This document shows positions 1 through 7,498 of a stretch of DNA of 64,000 bases, piece after piece. The notes below the pieces were generated by a model that did not search any database, was not told the origin of the DNA, and was given only the letters and a program-made list of their open reading frames with translations. Every line of letters begins with the position of its first letter. The stretch's first letter is position 1. The position numbers and the translations under genes were made by a program. Location: the NCBI RefSeq assembly GCF_018918345.1, contig NZ_JAHLQI010000002.1, forward strand, positions 434,001-498,000. The letters are read 5' to 3'. Source of the DNA: Butyricicoccus intestinisimiae. GTDB taxonomy: Bacteria; Bacillota; Clostridia; Oscillospirales; Butyricicoccaceae.

Positions 1-580
1 TTTTGTAAATCGCCATGTTATCACGCAGATAGTCAAAACCAAATTCGTTGTTTGTACCATAGGTAATGTCCGCATCGTACATCGGCTTGCGCTGATCCGG
101 CGGAACGGCATGAACAACCAATCCAACCGTCAAGCCGAGGAAGCGGTAAACCTTGCCCATCCACTCGCTGTCTCGTTTTGCCAGATAGTCGTTGACGGTG
201 ACGATGTGCACGCCCTTTCCCGCAATGGCATTCAGATATGCCGGCAGCGTTGCCACGAGCGTTTTGCCTTCACCGGTTTTCATTTCCGCAATACGGCCCT
301 GATGCAGCACAATGCCGCCGATGACCTGTACGCGGTAATGGCGCATGCCGAGCACGCGCCAAGCAGCCTCTCGCATGGTGGCAAATGCTTCCGGCAGCAG
401 ATCATCCAGCGTCTCACCTTCCTGATAGCGCTTTCTGAATTCGTCGGTCTTTCCGCGCAGCTGCGCGTCTGTCAGCTTCTTGTATTCCTCCTCCAGCGCA
501 TCGACTTTGTCCGCAATCGGACGGATGCGCTTGAGCTCATGGTCACTGTGTGTGCCAAAAATCTTGTCTAAAAACCCCAT
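1..580 (-). CDS. secA: Preprotein translocase ATPase SecA, N-terminal part
   Basis: SecA is the ATP-driven motor that pushes unfolded preproteins through SecYEG at the membrane. Only the first 193 residues lie in the window; the gene runs off the left edge. The N-terminus reads [10 protein letters not shown], as in other SecA proteins, and the Walker A segment [11 protein letters not shown] is at about residues 100-110, followed by the DEAD-like motor fold ([11 protein letters not shown], near 128-137). The ATG at 580 is preceded by AGAGGAAC. Identification is firm from these motifs. The gene is divergent from prfB, and a TATAAT on the minus strand at 653-658 is a plausible -10 element. Confidence 0.95.
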   Translation of the reverse strand, partial: MGFLDKIFGTHSDHELKRIRPIADKVDALEEEYKKLTDAQLRGKTDEFRKRYQEGETLDDLLPEAFATMREAAWRVLGMRHYRVQVIGGIVLHQGRIAEMKTGEGKTLVATLPAYLNAIAGKGVHIVTVNDYLAKRDSEWMGKVYRFLGLTVGLVVHAVPPDQRKPMYDADITYGTNNEFGFDYLRDNMAIYK

Positions 581-729
581 GAATCAAGTTCCTCTCTAAA
601 ATCAGACCGAAAAAGTTTGCCCTTGCGCACTCGTTCAGCCATTCACTTTGCATTATAACACAAATCCATTGTAAGAAAAACTAAATTTTTGTGAATAAAC
701 CGTATTTTGTTTCATAACACAAAAAATTC

Positions 730-758
730 TTTACTTCTCTCCCCGCTTTCACTATAAT
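730..758 (+). promoter_or_regulatory. Sigma-A type promoter of prfB
   Basis: TTTACT at 730-735 and TATAAT at 753-758 are separated by exactly 17 bases, about 45 bases upstream of the prfB start. Confidence 0.7.
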
Positions 759-804
759 ATAGAGTTAAGAACATATGATTTTTTATTTGTGAGGAGAATT
801 TACT

Positions 805-1932
805 TTGGCACTCATTGAATTTGAAGAATACCGCCAGAAGCTGCACGATCTCAAGCCTGCCATCGAGGAGCTTGGTCAGGCGTACAACCTCGAGCACGCT
901 GCGGAAGAGGTAGAAGAACTGGAAAACCGCGCCTCCGAGCCGGGCTTCTGGGACGACACGGAAAAATCTCAGAAAATCCTGCAGCGCACCAAGGCGCTCA
1001 AGGACAAGATTGAAGGTTATCATAACCTGTGCGGCCAGCAGGAAGATCTGCTGACGCTGTGCGACCTCGCCATCGAGATGGATGACGACTCCATGATCGA
1101 CGAGCTGCGCGAGGGCTTTGACGCGCTGAACGATGAGCTGGAGCGCCGCAAGCTGGCTACGCTGCTGCTCGGCGAGTACGATGCAAACAATGCGATTCTT
1201 TCGTTCCATGCCGGTGCAGGCGGAACCGAAGCACAGGACTGGTGCGACATGCTGTATCGCATGTACACCCGCTGGGCGGAGCGCCACGGCTTCAGCTATA
1301 AGATTCTGGACTATCTGGAAGGCGATGACGCCGGCCTGAAGTCCGCTTCTATTCTGATCGAAGGCGAAAACGCATACGGCTTCCTCAAGAGTGAATCCGG
1401 CGTACACCGTCTGGTTCGCATCTCTCCGTTTGACTCGTCCGGCCGCCGCCACACCTCGTTCTCCGCAGTTGAGGTTATGCCGGAAATCGACGATGACACG
1501 GAAGTTGATATCCGTCCGGAAGAAATCGACATGCAGGTGTTCCGTTCCTCCGGTGCAGGCGGTCAGCACATCAACAAGACCTCGTCCGCCGTTCGTCTGA
1601 CGCATAAGCCGACCGGCATCGTTGTCAGCTGCCAGACCGAACGAAGCCAGTTCCAGAACCGCGACAACTGTATGAAGATGCTGCGCGCAAAGCTGGTGGA
1701 AATCAAGGAGCGTGAGCACTTGGACAAAATCTCCGACATCAAGGGCGATCAGAAGAAGATCGAATGGGGCAGCCAGATTCGCTCCTATGTCTTTATGCCG
1801 TACACGCTGGCCAAGGACACCCGCACCGGATTTGAAAACAGCAACATCGACGCAGTCATGGACGGCGATATTGACGGCTTTATCACAGCATATCTGACTG
1901 CACAGGCTACCGGCGAGCTCAAAGCCAAGTAA
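805..1932 (+). CDS. prfB: Peptide chain release factor 2
   Basis: RF2 recognises UGA and UAA stop codons and triggers peptidyl-tRNA hydrolysis on the ribosome. The protein has 375 residues. The stop-codon tripeptide SPF is at about 207-209 and the catalytic GGQ at about 252-254, inside SSGAGGQHINK. SPF rather than PxT separates RF2 from RF1. The start is a TTG at 805 behind GAGGAG. The reading frame runs unbroken from the start through the N-terminal coiled domain, so the programmed +1 frameshift that regulates many prfB genes (an early CUU UGA C) is absent here. The next gene follows two bases after the stop, implying co-transcription. Confidence 0.97.
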   Translation: MALIEFEEYRQKLHDLKPAIEELGQAYNLEHAAEEVEELENRASEPGFWDDTEKSQKILQRTKALKDKIEGYHNLCGQQEDLLTLCDLAIEMDDDSMIDELREGFDALNDELERRKLATLLLGEYDANNAILSFHAGAGGTEAQDWCDMLYRMYTRWAERHGFSYKILDYLEGDDAGLKSASILIEGENAYGFLKSESGVHRLVRISPFDSSGRRHTSFSAVEVMPEIDDDTEVDIRPEEIDMQVFRSSGAGGQHINKTSSAVRLTHKPTGIVVSCQTERSQFQNRDNCMKMLRAKLVEIKEREHLDKISDIKGDQKKIEWGSQIRSYVFMPYTLAKDTRTGFENSNIDAVMDGDIDGFITAYLTAQATGELKAK

Positions 1933-1934
1933 CC

Positions 1935-2537
1935 GTGAAAAAAAGACAGATTGTAAGCATTGCCCTGTGTTTTGTCTGCGCCGCCATCATCGGCATCTGC
2001 TGTATGGCGGGCATCAGCAAGTGGCGTGCATATCAAGCGGAAGTAAAGCGTCAGCAGCAGCTTGCGCAATATACCGAGGATTTGACCGACGCCCTGAACG
2101 AGCTGTATCGCATAGAAACCGATTTGTTTCAGGACATTGCCAAGCAGCAGGCAAGCGGCATCGACAACCGCACCATTTTGCAGTCTATGCTCGATGCTGC
2201 GACCGCACCCATCGACGCGCTCGCTCATGTCCAAGCACCGGACGAGCTTGCCGATGCGCAGGCGCACTTCAAAAAAGCGGCTTCATCCTATCACACCATG
2301 GCGGATACGCTCAACGACATGCTGAGCGATGCTTCTACGACGGATACCGACCTGCGCGACGCGCTCATTGACATGCTGCCGGATGCGGTATCTGCTTTTG
2401 ACGAAGTCAAAGCGGGCATCACTGTTTTGTCGAAGAACTCTGACATCACGCTTCCTGACAGCGCAAAACAGTTGGAAACTGTTCTGGATTCTTTTTCAGG
2501 AGACAGTTTGCGCTCTATTTTAACAGCACAGCCGTAA
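1935..2537 (+). CDS. Putative membrane-anchored helical exported protein
   Basis: A 200-residue protein of unknown function. Residues about 5-27 form one hydrophobic segment after an MKKRQ start, fitting an uncleaved signal anchor or signal peptide. No Cys sits in a convincing lipobox. The rest is predicted largely helical, rich in Ala, Asp and Leu with no Cys, and should face outward. The start is GTG at 1935, two bases after the prfB stop, so translation is probably coupled to prfB. A strong terminator follows directly. I recognise no family. Confidence 0.7.
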   Translation: MKKRQIVSIALCFVCAAIIGICCMAGISKWRAYQAEVKRQQQLAQYTEDLTDALNELYRIETDLFQDIAKQQASGIDNRTILQSMLDAATAPIDALAHVQAPDELADAQAHFKKAASSYHTMADTLNDMLSDASTTDTDLRDALIDMLPDAVSAFDEVKAGITVLSKNSDITLPDSAKQLETVLDSFSGDSLRSILTAQP

Positions 2538-2544
2538 TGATTTT

Positions 2545-2574
2545 CCCCTTCTCTGAACGGAGAAGGGGATTTGT
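2545..2574 (+). terminator. Rho-independent terminator of the prfB operon
   Basis: Perfect 9-bp stem CCCCTTCTC/GAGAAGGGG with a 6-base loop, followed by a T-rich stretch. Confidence 0.85.
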
Positions 2575-2763
2575 GTTTCTGCACAATTTTCCCACTGTTA
2601 TTTTGTGTATATCAATCATAATTTCACTGCCATTTTGTAACGTTTTACCAAGTTGTTCAGGATAACAACAGACAATTCTACCAAAGCGTTTTTCTTTGTC
2701 AAAACCGCCTATTGCATCTGCAGAAGAAATGTGCGAAACTATTCGTGCACCAAAAAAGGGGTG

Positions 2764-2783
2764 TATGGAAGGACAATTCCATA
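2764..2783 (+). promoter_or_regulatory. Inverted repeat upstream of the EIIA-like gene
   Basis: TATGGAA and TTCCATA form perfect 7-base arms around a 6-base spacer, ending 43 bases before the start codon. It may be an operator or a leader hairpin. Apart from this I see no convincing -35/-10 pair in the 250-base gap 2575-2826. Confidence 0.4.
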
Positions 2784-2826
2784 TCTCAATGATATTTCAC
2801 ATTTCTTCTAAAGGAGAAGATTCATA

Positions 2827-3282
2827 ATGACTACTGCTACGTTTGATTTTATGGCTCCGGCCACCGGCAAATGCGTTCCGATTGAAGCTGTTCACCACAG
2901 CCTGAGCGACCGCACCCTCGGCGAAGGCATCGCCATTTTCCCGAACAACAACACGGTTGTCGCTCCGTGCAACGGCGTTATCACCCGCGTTTCCGACCAT
3001 GCTGTCACCCTGTTCGACAGCGAGCATGACATTGAGCTGCTGCTCACCGCTGACATGGAGGCACAGCACCATGATTTTCAGCTGCACGTCAAGGCTGGTC
3101 AGACGGTAACCACCGGCACCGAGCTGTTTTCCTGCGACGTTGCTGCCATCAAGGCACAGGGCGGCTATGTAGATTTTTCCTGCATCGTAACCAACCTGCC
3201 GGCTGAGGAAGTTTCCGTTTGCGCCGGAGATGTAGAGACCGGCAAGACCCGCATGTTCTCCTGCTCCTGCCCGATGGTATAA
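2827..3282 (+). CDS. PTS glucose-type EIIA domain protein lacking the phospho-histidine
   Basis: A 151-residue single-domain protein matching the glucose-type EIIA fold (Crr/PtsA): APATGKCVPI near residue 10, LGEGIAIFP at 31-39 and VVAPCNGVI at 44-52. EIIA normally passes phosphate from HPr to EIIB through a His in the motif HxGxDTV. Here the aligned stretch reads LLLTADMEA, with Thr at about position 74 in place of that His; the supporting first His is kept (SDHAV, residue 58). The C-terminus is unusually rich in Cys (about residues 103-148). No EIIB or EIIC gene is adjacent. It has a good ribosome site, AAAGGAGAAG. A regulatory or scaffold role is possible; sugar phosphotransfer is unlikely. 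Confidence 0.75.
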   Translation: MTTATFDFMAPATGKCVPIEAVHHSLSDRTLGEGIAIFPNNNTVVAPCNGVITRVSDHAVTLFDSEHDIELLLTADMEAQHHDFQLHVKAGQTVTTGTELFSCDVAAIKAQGGYVDFSCIVTNLPAEEVSVCAGDVETGKTRMFSCSCPMV

Positions 3283-3317
3283 GCGCGTATAAAACGCAAT
3301 TGTTTTGCAAACAATAC

Positions 3318-3350
3318 AGGCACATCAGTCCATGGCTGATGTGCCTTTTG
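3318..3350 (+). terminator. Terminator after the EIIA-like gene
   Basis: Perfect 11-bp stem AGGCACATCAG/CTGATGTGCCT, 7-base loop, followed by TTTTG. Confidence 0.8.
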
Positions 3351-3375
3351 TTATCCCCGCAGAAAGGAGATGCCT

Positions 3376-3735
3376 ATGCAGGAACGCACCAAATGTCTGA
3401 TTATCGGCACATGCGCCGGAGCGGCAAACGGCTTTTTCGGCGCTGGCGGCGGGCTGTTTCTCGTTCCTCTGTTCACCGCTTGGCTCGGCATGGAGCAGAA
3501 ACAAGCGTTTGCCACCTCTGTCGCCGTCATTTTTCCGCTGTCTGCGGTCAGTGTCTTGATTTATCTGCGCAGCGGAAATCTCCCTCTGCGATTTTCTGCG
3601 CCCTATCTGCTCGGCGGCGTGCTTGGCGGAATGTTTTCCGGTCTGTTGTTTTCCCGCGTATCCGTGCCGCTGCTGCGCAAAGCCTTTGCTTTGCTGCTTC
3701 TCTGGGGCGGCGTGCGCGCCGTGCTGCTGTTATGA
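3376..3735 (+). CDS. TSUP/TauE-SafE family permease, N-terminal half protein
   Basis: A 119-residue membrane protein of the TSUP (DUF81, TauE/SafE) family, whose members move sulfite, sulfonates and other small anions. It opens with the family's glycine-rich first helix (CAGAANGFFGAGGGLFLVP) and has about four membrane segments. Canonical TSUP proteins are about 250 residues with two such halves; here the halves are separate genes. I place the start at ATG 3376 because GGAG at 3366-3369 abuts an earlier ATG (3370) but is well spaced from 3376. The stop overlaps the next gene's start in ATGA, so the two are translationally coupled and probably form a heterodimer. Confidence 0.8.
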   Translation: MQERTKCLIIGTCAGAANGFFGAGGGLFLVPLFTAWLGMEQKQAFATSVAVIFPLSAVSVLIYLRSGNLPLRFSAPYLLGGVLGGMFSGLLFSRVSVPLLRKAFALLLLWGGVRAVLLL

Positions 3736-4088
3736 CGGCGGTTTTCATCGGTGCGGCAACCGGTATTTTATCGGGTTTTGGCATCGGCGGCGGTTCGCTG
3801 CTCATTTTATGGCTGACCATGGTGCAGCAGCTGCCACAGTACACCGCCGCAGGCATCAATTTATTATATTTTCTGTGCTGTGCGCCCGCAGCACTGGTTT
3901 CTCATATCCGTCACCATTTGATTGAGAAAAAAATTGCGCTGTGGTGTATTCTGGCGGGATGCCTCGCCTCGCCGGCAGCTTCTCTGCTCGCAGGTCTGCT
4001 CCCCATGCATTGGCTGCGCCGCGGATTTGGCATCTTGCTGCTTATCCTCGGCTTTCGTGAGTTGTTTTCGCGCACGCCCAAACAGTAG
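3732..4088 (+). CDS. TSUP/TauE-SafE family permease, C-terminal half protein
   Basis: A 118-residue membrane protein that starts inside the stop codon of the preceding gene (ATGA). It repeats the TSUP signature at its own N-terminus (GILSGFGIGGGSLLI) and has about four hydrophobic segments, ending with the family-typical helix near LLLILGFRELF. With its partner it makes up one full-length TSUP permease. The substrate cannot be read from the sequence; no sulfur genes lie nearby. Confidence 0.8.
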   Translation: MTAVFIGAATGILSGFGIGGGSLLILWLTMVQQLPQYTAAGINLLYFLCCAPAALVSHIRHHLIEKKIALWCILAGCLASPAASLLAGLLPMHWLRRGFGILLLILGFRELFSRTPKQ

Positions 4089-4145
4089 CATTTTTCACGC
4101 ATGCATGCTATACTGAAATTATTCTTGCAAAATGGGGATGATTTT

Positions 4146-4742
4146 ATGAACCAATCACAATTGCCCGGTATTGATATTTTACTCATAATTGCCGTTGCCG
4201 CTGTGCTGATTGGCATTGTTTTTTACACACGCAGACCACCAAAAATCCGCGTCGGAAAAAGCAATATCACCGCACAGGACTCCGCCTCGATTCTCAAGCT
4301 GTTTGCAGATGACACCAAATCGTTTGACTTTCGCGTGAAGGAAGATGCCGCACAGGTTACGGTCGCTCTCCACACCTGCACCAACCGCAAGTGGGCGGAG
4401 CCGGTGTCTCTCGCTGATTTTACGGATTTGGAATCCGGCAAATACCGCCTGATTATCCGCCGCGTCGGCACGATTATTGATATTTATCTGTGCAGCAATG
4501 CGGACTATACCCGCGTCGTACATATCACATCCTCCATCGCACCGGAGTATCTTGACGCGCTGTCCGAATGCAGGGTCATCGGGCAATTCGAGCTTTCCGA
4601 CTGCAAAGCCGCCATCGGCAACGACAGCAGGACACCGCTCTGGGTTCTGCTCGGCAGAAAACAGGGAACGCTGACCGTGACGCAGGATTATCAGCACTCC
4701 GGCGGCACCACCGGCTTTGCGATTATTCTTCAGTTTCGATAA
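4146..4742 (+). CDS. Single-pass membrane protein of unknown function
   Basis: A 198-residue protein with one N-terminal membrane helix (about residues 9-27, DILLIIAVAAVLIGIVFY) followed by basic residues and a soluble, beta-rich domain of about 165 residues, which by the positive-inside rule probably faces the cytoplasm. A -10-like TATACT at 4109-4114 supports a start at ATG 4146 (GGGGATG upstream) rather than the earlier in-frame ATG at 4101. I recognise no family and the neighbours give no hint. Confidence 0.65.
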   Translation: MNQSQLPGIDILLIIAVAAVLIGIVFYTRRPPKIRVGKSNITAQDSASILKLFADDTKSFDFRVKEDAAQVTVALHTCTNRKWAEPVSLADFTDLESGKYRLIIRRVGTIIDIYLCSNADYTRVVHITSSIAPEYLDALSECRVIGQFELSDCKAAIGNDSRTPLWVLLGRKQGTLTVTQDYQHSGGTTGFAIILQFR

Positions 4743-4768
4743 AAAAGAGCCGCTCGCGCGGCTCTTTT
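4743..4768 (+). terminator. Terminator, first of two identical hairpins
   Basis: GAGCCGC-TCGC-GCGGCTC with flanking A and T runs, immediately after the stop of the preceding gene. The same hairpin occurs at 5187-5214; the two bracket the toxin-antitoxin locus. Confidence 0.85.
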
Positions 4769-4821
4769 ATTCTGTTTGTTCCAACGCTTCCAGCATCAGA
4801 GAAATTCCTCCAAATATCATA

Positions 4822-4850
4822 TTGACTGGTTCTGACAAGCTATGTATACT
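4822..4850 (+). promoter_or_regulatory. Promoter of the type I toxin mRNA
   Basis: TTGACT (4822-4827), 17-base spacer, TATACT (4845-4850). Predicted transcription start is about 4857, so the RNA would begin with GAGCACACC. Confidence 0.85.
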
Positions 4851-4964
4851 ATTCTATGAGCACACCATAAAGCGGTAGGCGGTTCGCGTCCTCTCCGATT
4901 TTATTCAGAGAGGAAGTTAAAGATTCTTTTTCTTGCCCTCTCTTAAAGAAGGGAGGGTGATATT

Positions 4965-5066
4965 GTGTATGTAACCTATGAAGGACTATTCCAGTGCATG
5001 ACTGCAATTGGTACATTGGGTTTATTTATCGTAGCACTGCTCGAATACATCAGAAAAAGAAAATAA
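4965..5066 (+). CDS. Small hydrophobic holin-like toxin peptide (type I TA toxin)
   Basis: A 33-residue peptide: a short polar N-terminus with MYVTYEGLF, one membrane helix (about residues 13-26, AIGTLGLFIVALLE) and a basic tail ending RKRK. This is the pattern of the putative holin-like toxins and TxpA/Fst-type peptides, which damage the inner membrane when over-made. The start is GTG at 4965 behind GGGAGGG (4951-4957). That Shine-Dalgarno sequence can pair with CCCTC at 4936-4940, so it may be masked in the full-length mRNA. The mRNA has its own promoter (4822-4850) and terminator (5118-5153), and a convergent antisense RNA covers its 3' end. Confidence 0.8.
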   Translation: MYVTYEGLFQCMTAIGTLGLFIVALLEYIRKRK

Positions 5067-5149
5067 CCGCCATGCTTCCTACACATTTGGCGATTATTTT
5101 CATATAAACACTAGATGAGAGGACGCGCCGTCTATCGGTGTGCCTCTTT
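5052..5149 (-). ncRNA. Antisense antitoxin RNA, about 98 nt
   Basis: Predicted from a promoter on the minus strand at 5156-5184 (start near 5149) and a rho-independent terminator whose 10-bp stem (5062-5071 with 5089-5098, one G-U pair) is followed on the minus strand by TTTCTTTTTC (5061-5052). The RNA would be fully complementary to the last ~100 nt of the toxin mRNA including its stop codon and terminator. This is the RatA/SR4-like geometry of type I antitoxins. Its 5' end also resembles the 5' end of the toxin mRNA (CACACC then CGCGTCCTCTC). Confidence 0.75.
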
Positions 5150-5153
5150 TTTA
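5118..5153 (+). terminator. Terminator of the toxin mRNA
   Basis: AGAGG plus CGCGCCG pair with CGGTGTG plus CCTCT (some G-U pairs), followed by six Ts. GAGAGGACGCG (5117-5127) is also perfectly complementary to CGCGTCCTCTC at 4885-4895 in the 5' leader, and GGTGTGC (5137-5143) to GCACACC at 4860-4866, so a 5'-3' long-range fold can compete with the terminator hairpin. Confidence 0.8.
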
Positions 5154-5155
5154 TT

Positions 5156-5184
5156 ATCATAGCATTGGATTGTTAGAAAGTCAA
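5156..5184 (-). promoter_or_regulatory. Promoter of the antisense antitoxin RNA
   Basis: On the minus strand TTGACT (5184-5179), 17-base spacer, TATGAT (5161-5156). Confidence 0.85.
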
Positions 5185-5186
5185 TG

Positions 5187-5214
5187 AAAAAGAGCCGCTC
5201 GCGCGGCTCTTTTT
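5187..5214. terminator. Bidirectional terminator, second identical hairpin
   Basis: GAGCCGC-TCGC-GCGGCTC with five As before and five Ts after; serves nadC, which ends 22 bases downstream on the minus strand. Identical in stem and loop to 4743-4768. Confidence 0.85.
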
Positions 5215-5235
5215 CTTTTCTGCTATTTGTTCAGC

Positions 5236-6102
5236 TTACAGTGCTGTCAGGTTCTTCAGCGAAATATCCATCGCCGGAGAAGCGTAGGTCAGCGCACCGG
5301 AGGATACGAAATCCACGCCGATATCTGCAATTTCCAGCAGGCGCTCTGCGGTAACGTTGCCAGAGCACTCGGTCTTTGCGCGACCGTCAATAATCTTGAC
5401 CGCCTTGCGCATGGTCTCGTTGTCCATGTTATCCAGCATGATAACGTCTGCGCCGCATGCAGCAGCTTCGGTTACCTGTTCCAGCGTCTCGCACTCTACT
5501 TCAATCTGCGTGACAAACGATACATACTCTCGTGCCATCTGCACTGCCTTGGTGATCGAACCTGCTGCGCAAATGTGATTGTCCTTCATCATGACACAAT
5601 CGGACAAATTGTAGCGGTGGTTGGTTGCGCCGCCGCAGCGTACTGCGTACTTTTCAAAGATACGCAGACCCGGTGTTGTCTTTCTGGTGTCGAGCAGCGT
5701 GGTGTGCTTGCCTTCCAGAATCTTCACCATCTTGTTGGTGTTGGTCGCGATACCGCTCATGCGCTGCAGGAAGTTGAGCGCGGTGCGCTCACCGGTCAGC
5801 AGCGTGCGAATGTCCGCATAAATGACACCAATCAGCTGACCCTTCTTGACTTCATCGCCGTCAGCATAGGTTGTTTCAAAATGAGCTTCTTCTTCCAGAA
5901 TCTCAAATACACGTGCAAATACATCCAGACCGCAAATAATACCATCCTGCTTGCAAATCAGCTCCGCCTTGCCCAGCTGCGGCTGGCGCATAATGGCGTT
6001 GGTGCTGACATCCTCGCTGGTTACATCCTCGCGCAGGGCGTTGATGATGGCCGGGTCCATATTAAGCATCATGGTCGAGCCACTGATCATAGAATGCTTC
6101 AT
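5236..6102 (-). CDS. nadC: Nicotinate-nucleotide pyrophosphorylase (carboxylating)
   Basis: NadC converts quinolinate and PRPP to nicotinate mononucleotide, CO2 and PPi in de novo NAD synthesis. The 288-residue length is normal. Family motifs visible are TALNFLQRMSGIAT, TRKTTPGLR and KYAVRCGGATNHRYNL, then EVECETLEQ and DNMDNETM toward the C-terminus. The start is uncertain: the AGAAAGG site abuts ATG 6102, sits 12 bases from an in-frame ATG at 6090, and a further ATG pair lies at 6072/6069. Any of these overlaps the 3' end of nadB, so the two are coupled. Confidence 0.95.
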   Translation of the reverse strand: MKHSMISGSTMMLNMDPAIINALREDVTSEDVSTNAIMRQPQLGKAELICKQDGIICGLDVFARVFEILEEEAHFETTYADGDEVKKGQLIGVIYADIRTLLTGERTALNFLQRMSGIATNTNKMVKILEGKHTTLLDTRKTTPGLRIFEKYAVRCGGATNHRYNLSDCVMMKDNHICAAGSITKAVQMAREYVSFVTQIEVECETLEQVTEAAACGADVIMLDNMDNETMRKAVKIIDGRAKTECSGNVTAERLLEIADIGVDFVSSGALTYASPAMDISLKNLTAL

Positions 6103-7378
6103 CCTTTCTCTTAATAGCTTTCAGAACCTCTGTGCGGTTCTTCTCGTCGATATCCGCATAAAATGCCGGATCAAATGGAATTTCATCTGTCGGCATCGGC
6201 TTGCCAGCCTCTACCGTCTCTGCAATGTGATTGGCTGCACGCTCTGCAAACACCAAGCTCTCCAGCAAGGAATTGCTTGCCAGACGGTTTCTGCCGTGTA
6301 CGCCGTTGCAGCTGGTTTCACCGGCTGCATACAGGCCGTCCATCGAGGTCTCGCTGTCCGAATTTACCTTGATGCCGCCCATGAAATAGTGCTGGCCAGG
6401 TGTAACCGGAATCGGCTCCTTGGTCATGTCGTAGCCTTCCTTCAAACACTGACGATAGATGTTCGGGAAGCGGTTGCGGACAAAGTCCGGATCCAGATGG
6501 GTGACAGACAGCTCTACATACGGGCGACCGTCCTTCTCCATCTGCTTGCAGATTGCCTGCGATACAACGTCACGCGGCAGCAGCTCATTGACAAAGCGCT
6601 CGCCGTCCTTGTTGTACAGATATGCACCCTCACCGCGCACAGACTCGGAAATCAGGAAGCTTCTTCCCGGCTTGGTGGTATACAGCGTGGTCGGATGAAT
6701 CTGAATATAATTGATATGCTCCACTTCAATGTGATGGCGCATAGCGATCGCCAGAGCATCGCCGGTAATATGACGATAGTTTGTAGAGAACTGGAACAGA
6801 CCGCCGATACCGCCGGTTGCCAAAACAACCGCCTGTGTGCGGACTTCTTCCAGTGTACCGTCTGCGTTTCGGATAATGCCGCCCTTGCAGACATTTGCCT
6901 TCTCATCACAGATGATATCTACCAGCGTGGTATTTTCACGGATGGTAATGTTTTTGCGTTCTCTTGCGCGAGCCAGCAGCTTGCTGGTGATTTCCTGTCC
7001 GGTCAGATCCTCGTGGAACAGAATGCGGTTCTCGGAATGTGCGCCCTCACGGGTGAATTCGAAATTTCCGTTCTCATCGCGCTGAAAGTCCACGCCGTAA
7101 TCAACCAGTTCCTGCGCAATATGCTGCGAAGAACGAATCATGATGTCCACGGATTCTTTGTTGTTCTCGTAATGACCAGCCTTCATCGTATCTTCGAAAT
7201 AGCTGTCATAATCATCGTCATCCAGCAGCATGCACATGCCGCCCTGTGCGAGGAACGAGTCTGCCTGATCAGCCTCAGACTTGGTGATGACCAGAACCTT
7301 GTATTTTTCGGGCAGCTGCAATGCGTTAAACAATCCGGCAGCACCGGTACCGACAACCAAAATGTCAGCGGTTTCCAT
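6062..7378 (-). CDS. nadB: L-aspartate oxidase
   Basis: NadB is an FAD enzyme that oxidises L-aspartate to iminoaspartate, the first step of de novo NAD synthesis. The 438-residue protein starts with the dinucleotide fold ILVVGTGAAGL and contains DSFLAQGGM, GGIGGLFQFSTN and the catalytic region IQIHPTTLY. GLYAAGETSCNGVHGRNRLASNSLLE near the C-terminus is the conserved FAD contact. It lacks most of the ~80-residue C-terminal helical extension found in longer NadB proteins, a variation common in Firmicutes. GGGGGAG precedes the ATG. nadA (quinolinate synthase) is not adjacent: the next gene upstream is a PfkB kinase. Confidence 0.95.
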   Translation of the reverse strand: METADILVVGTGAAGLFNALQLPEKYKVLVITKSEADQADSFLAQGGMCMLLDDDDYDSYFEDTMKAGHYENNKESVDIMIRSSQHIAQELVDYGVDFQRDENGNFEFTREGAHSENRILFHEDLTGQEITSKLLARARERKNITIRENTTLVDIICDEKANVCKGGIIRNADGTLEEVRTQAVVLATGGIGGLFQFSTNYRHITGDALAIAMRHHIEVEHINYIQIHPTTLYTTKPGRSFLISESVRGEGAYLYNKDGERFVNELLPRDVVSQAICKQMEKDGRPYVELSVTHLDPDFVRNRFPNIYRQCLKEGYDMTKEPIPVTPGQHYFMGGIKVNSDSETSMDGLYAAGETSCNGVHGRNRLASNSLLESLVFAERAANHIAETVEAGKPMPTDEIPFDPAFYADIDEKNRTEVLKAIKRKDEAFYDQWLDHDA

Positions 7379-7468
7379 GTTTCGCTCCCCCTTACTTTCT
7401 TTCGATATTCGTGAGCACGGCCATGTGCTCCGTCAGATGTTTCATTTCCAGTTTTCTCCCTATTGACA

Positions 7469-7484
7469 TGCGGTCTGCACCGCA
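7469..7484. promoter_or_regulatory. Inverted repeat in the nadB leader
   Basis: TGCGGT-CTGC-ACCGCA, perfect 6-base arms, in the 5' untranslated region just downstream of the predicted nadB start point. May be a second operator or an RNA hairpin. Confidence 0.4.
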
Positions 7485-7498
7485 CAAACTTTTTACAC

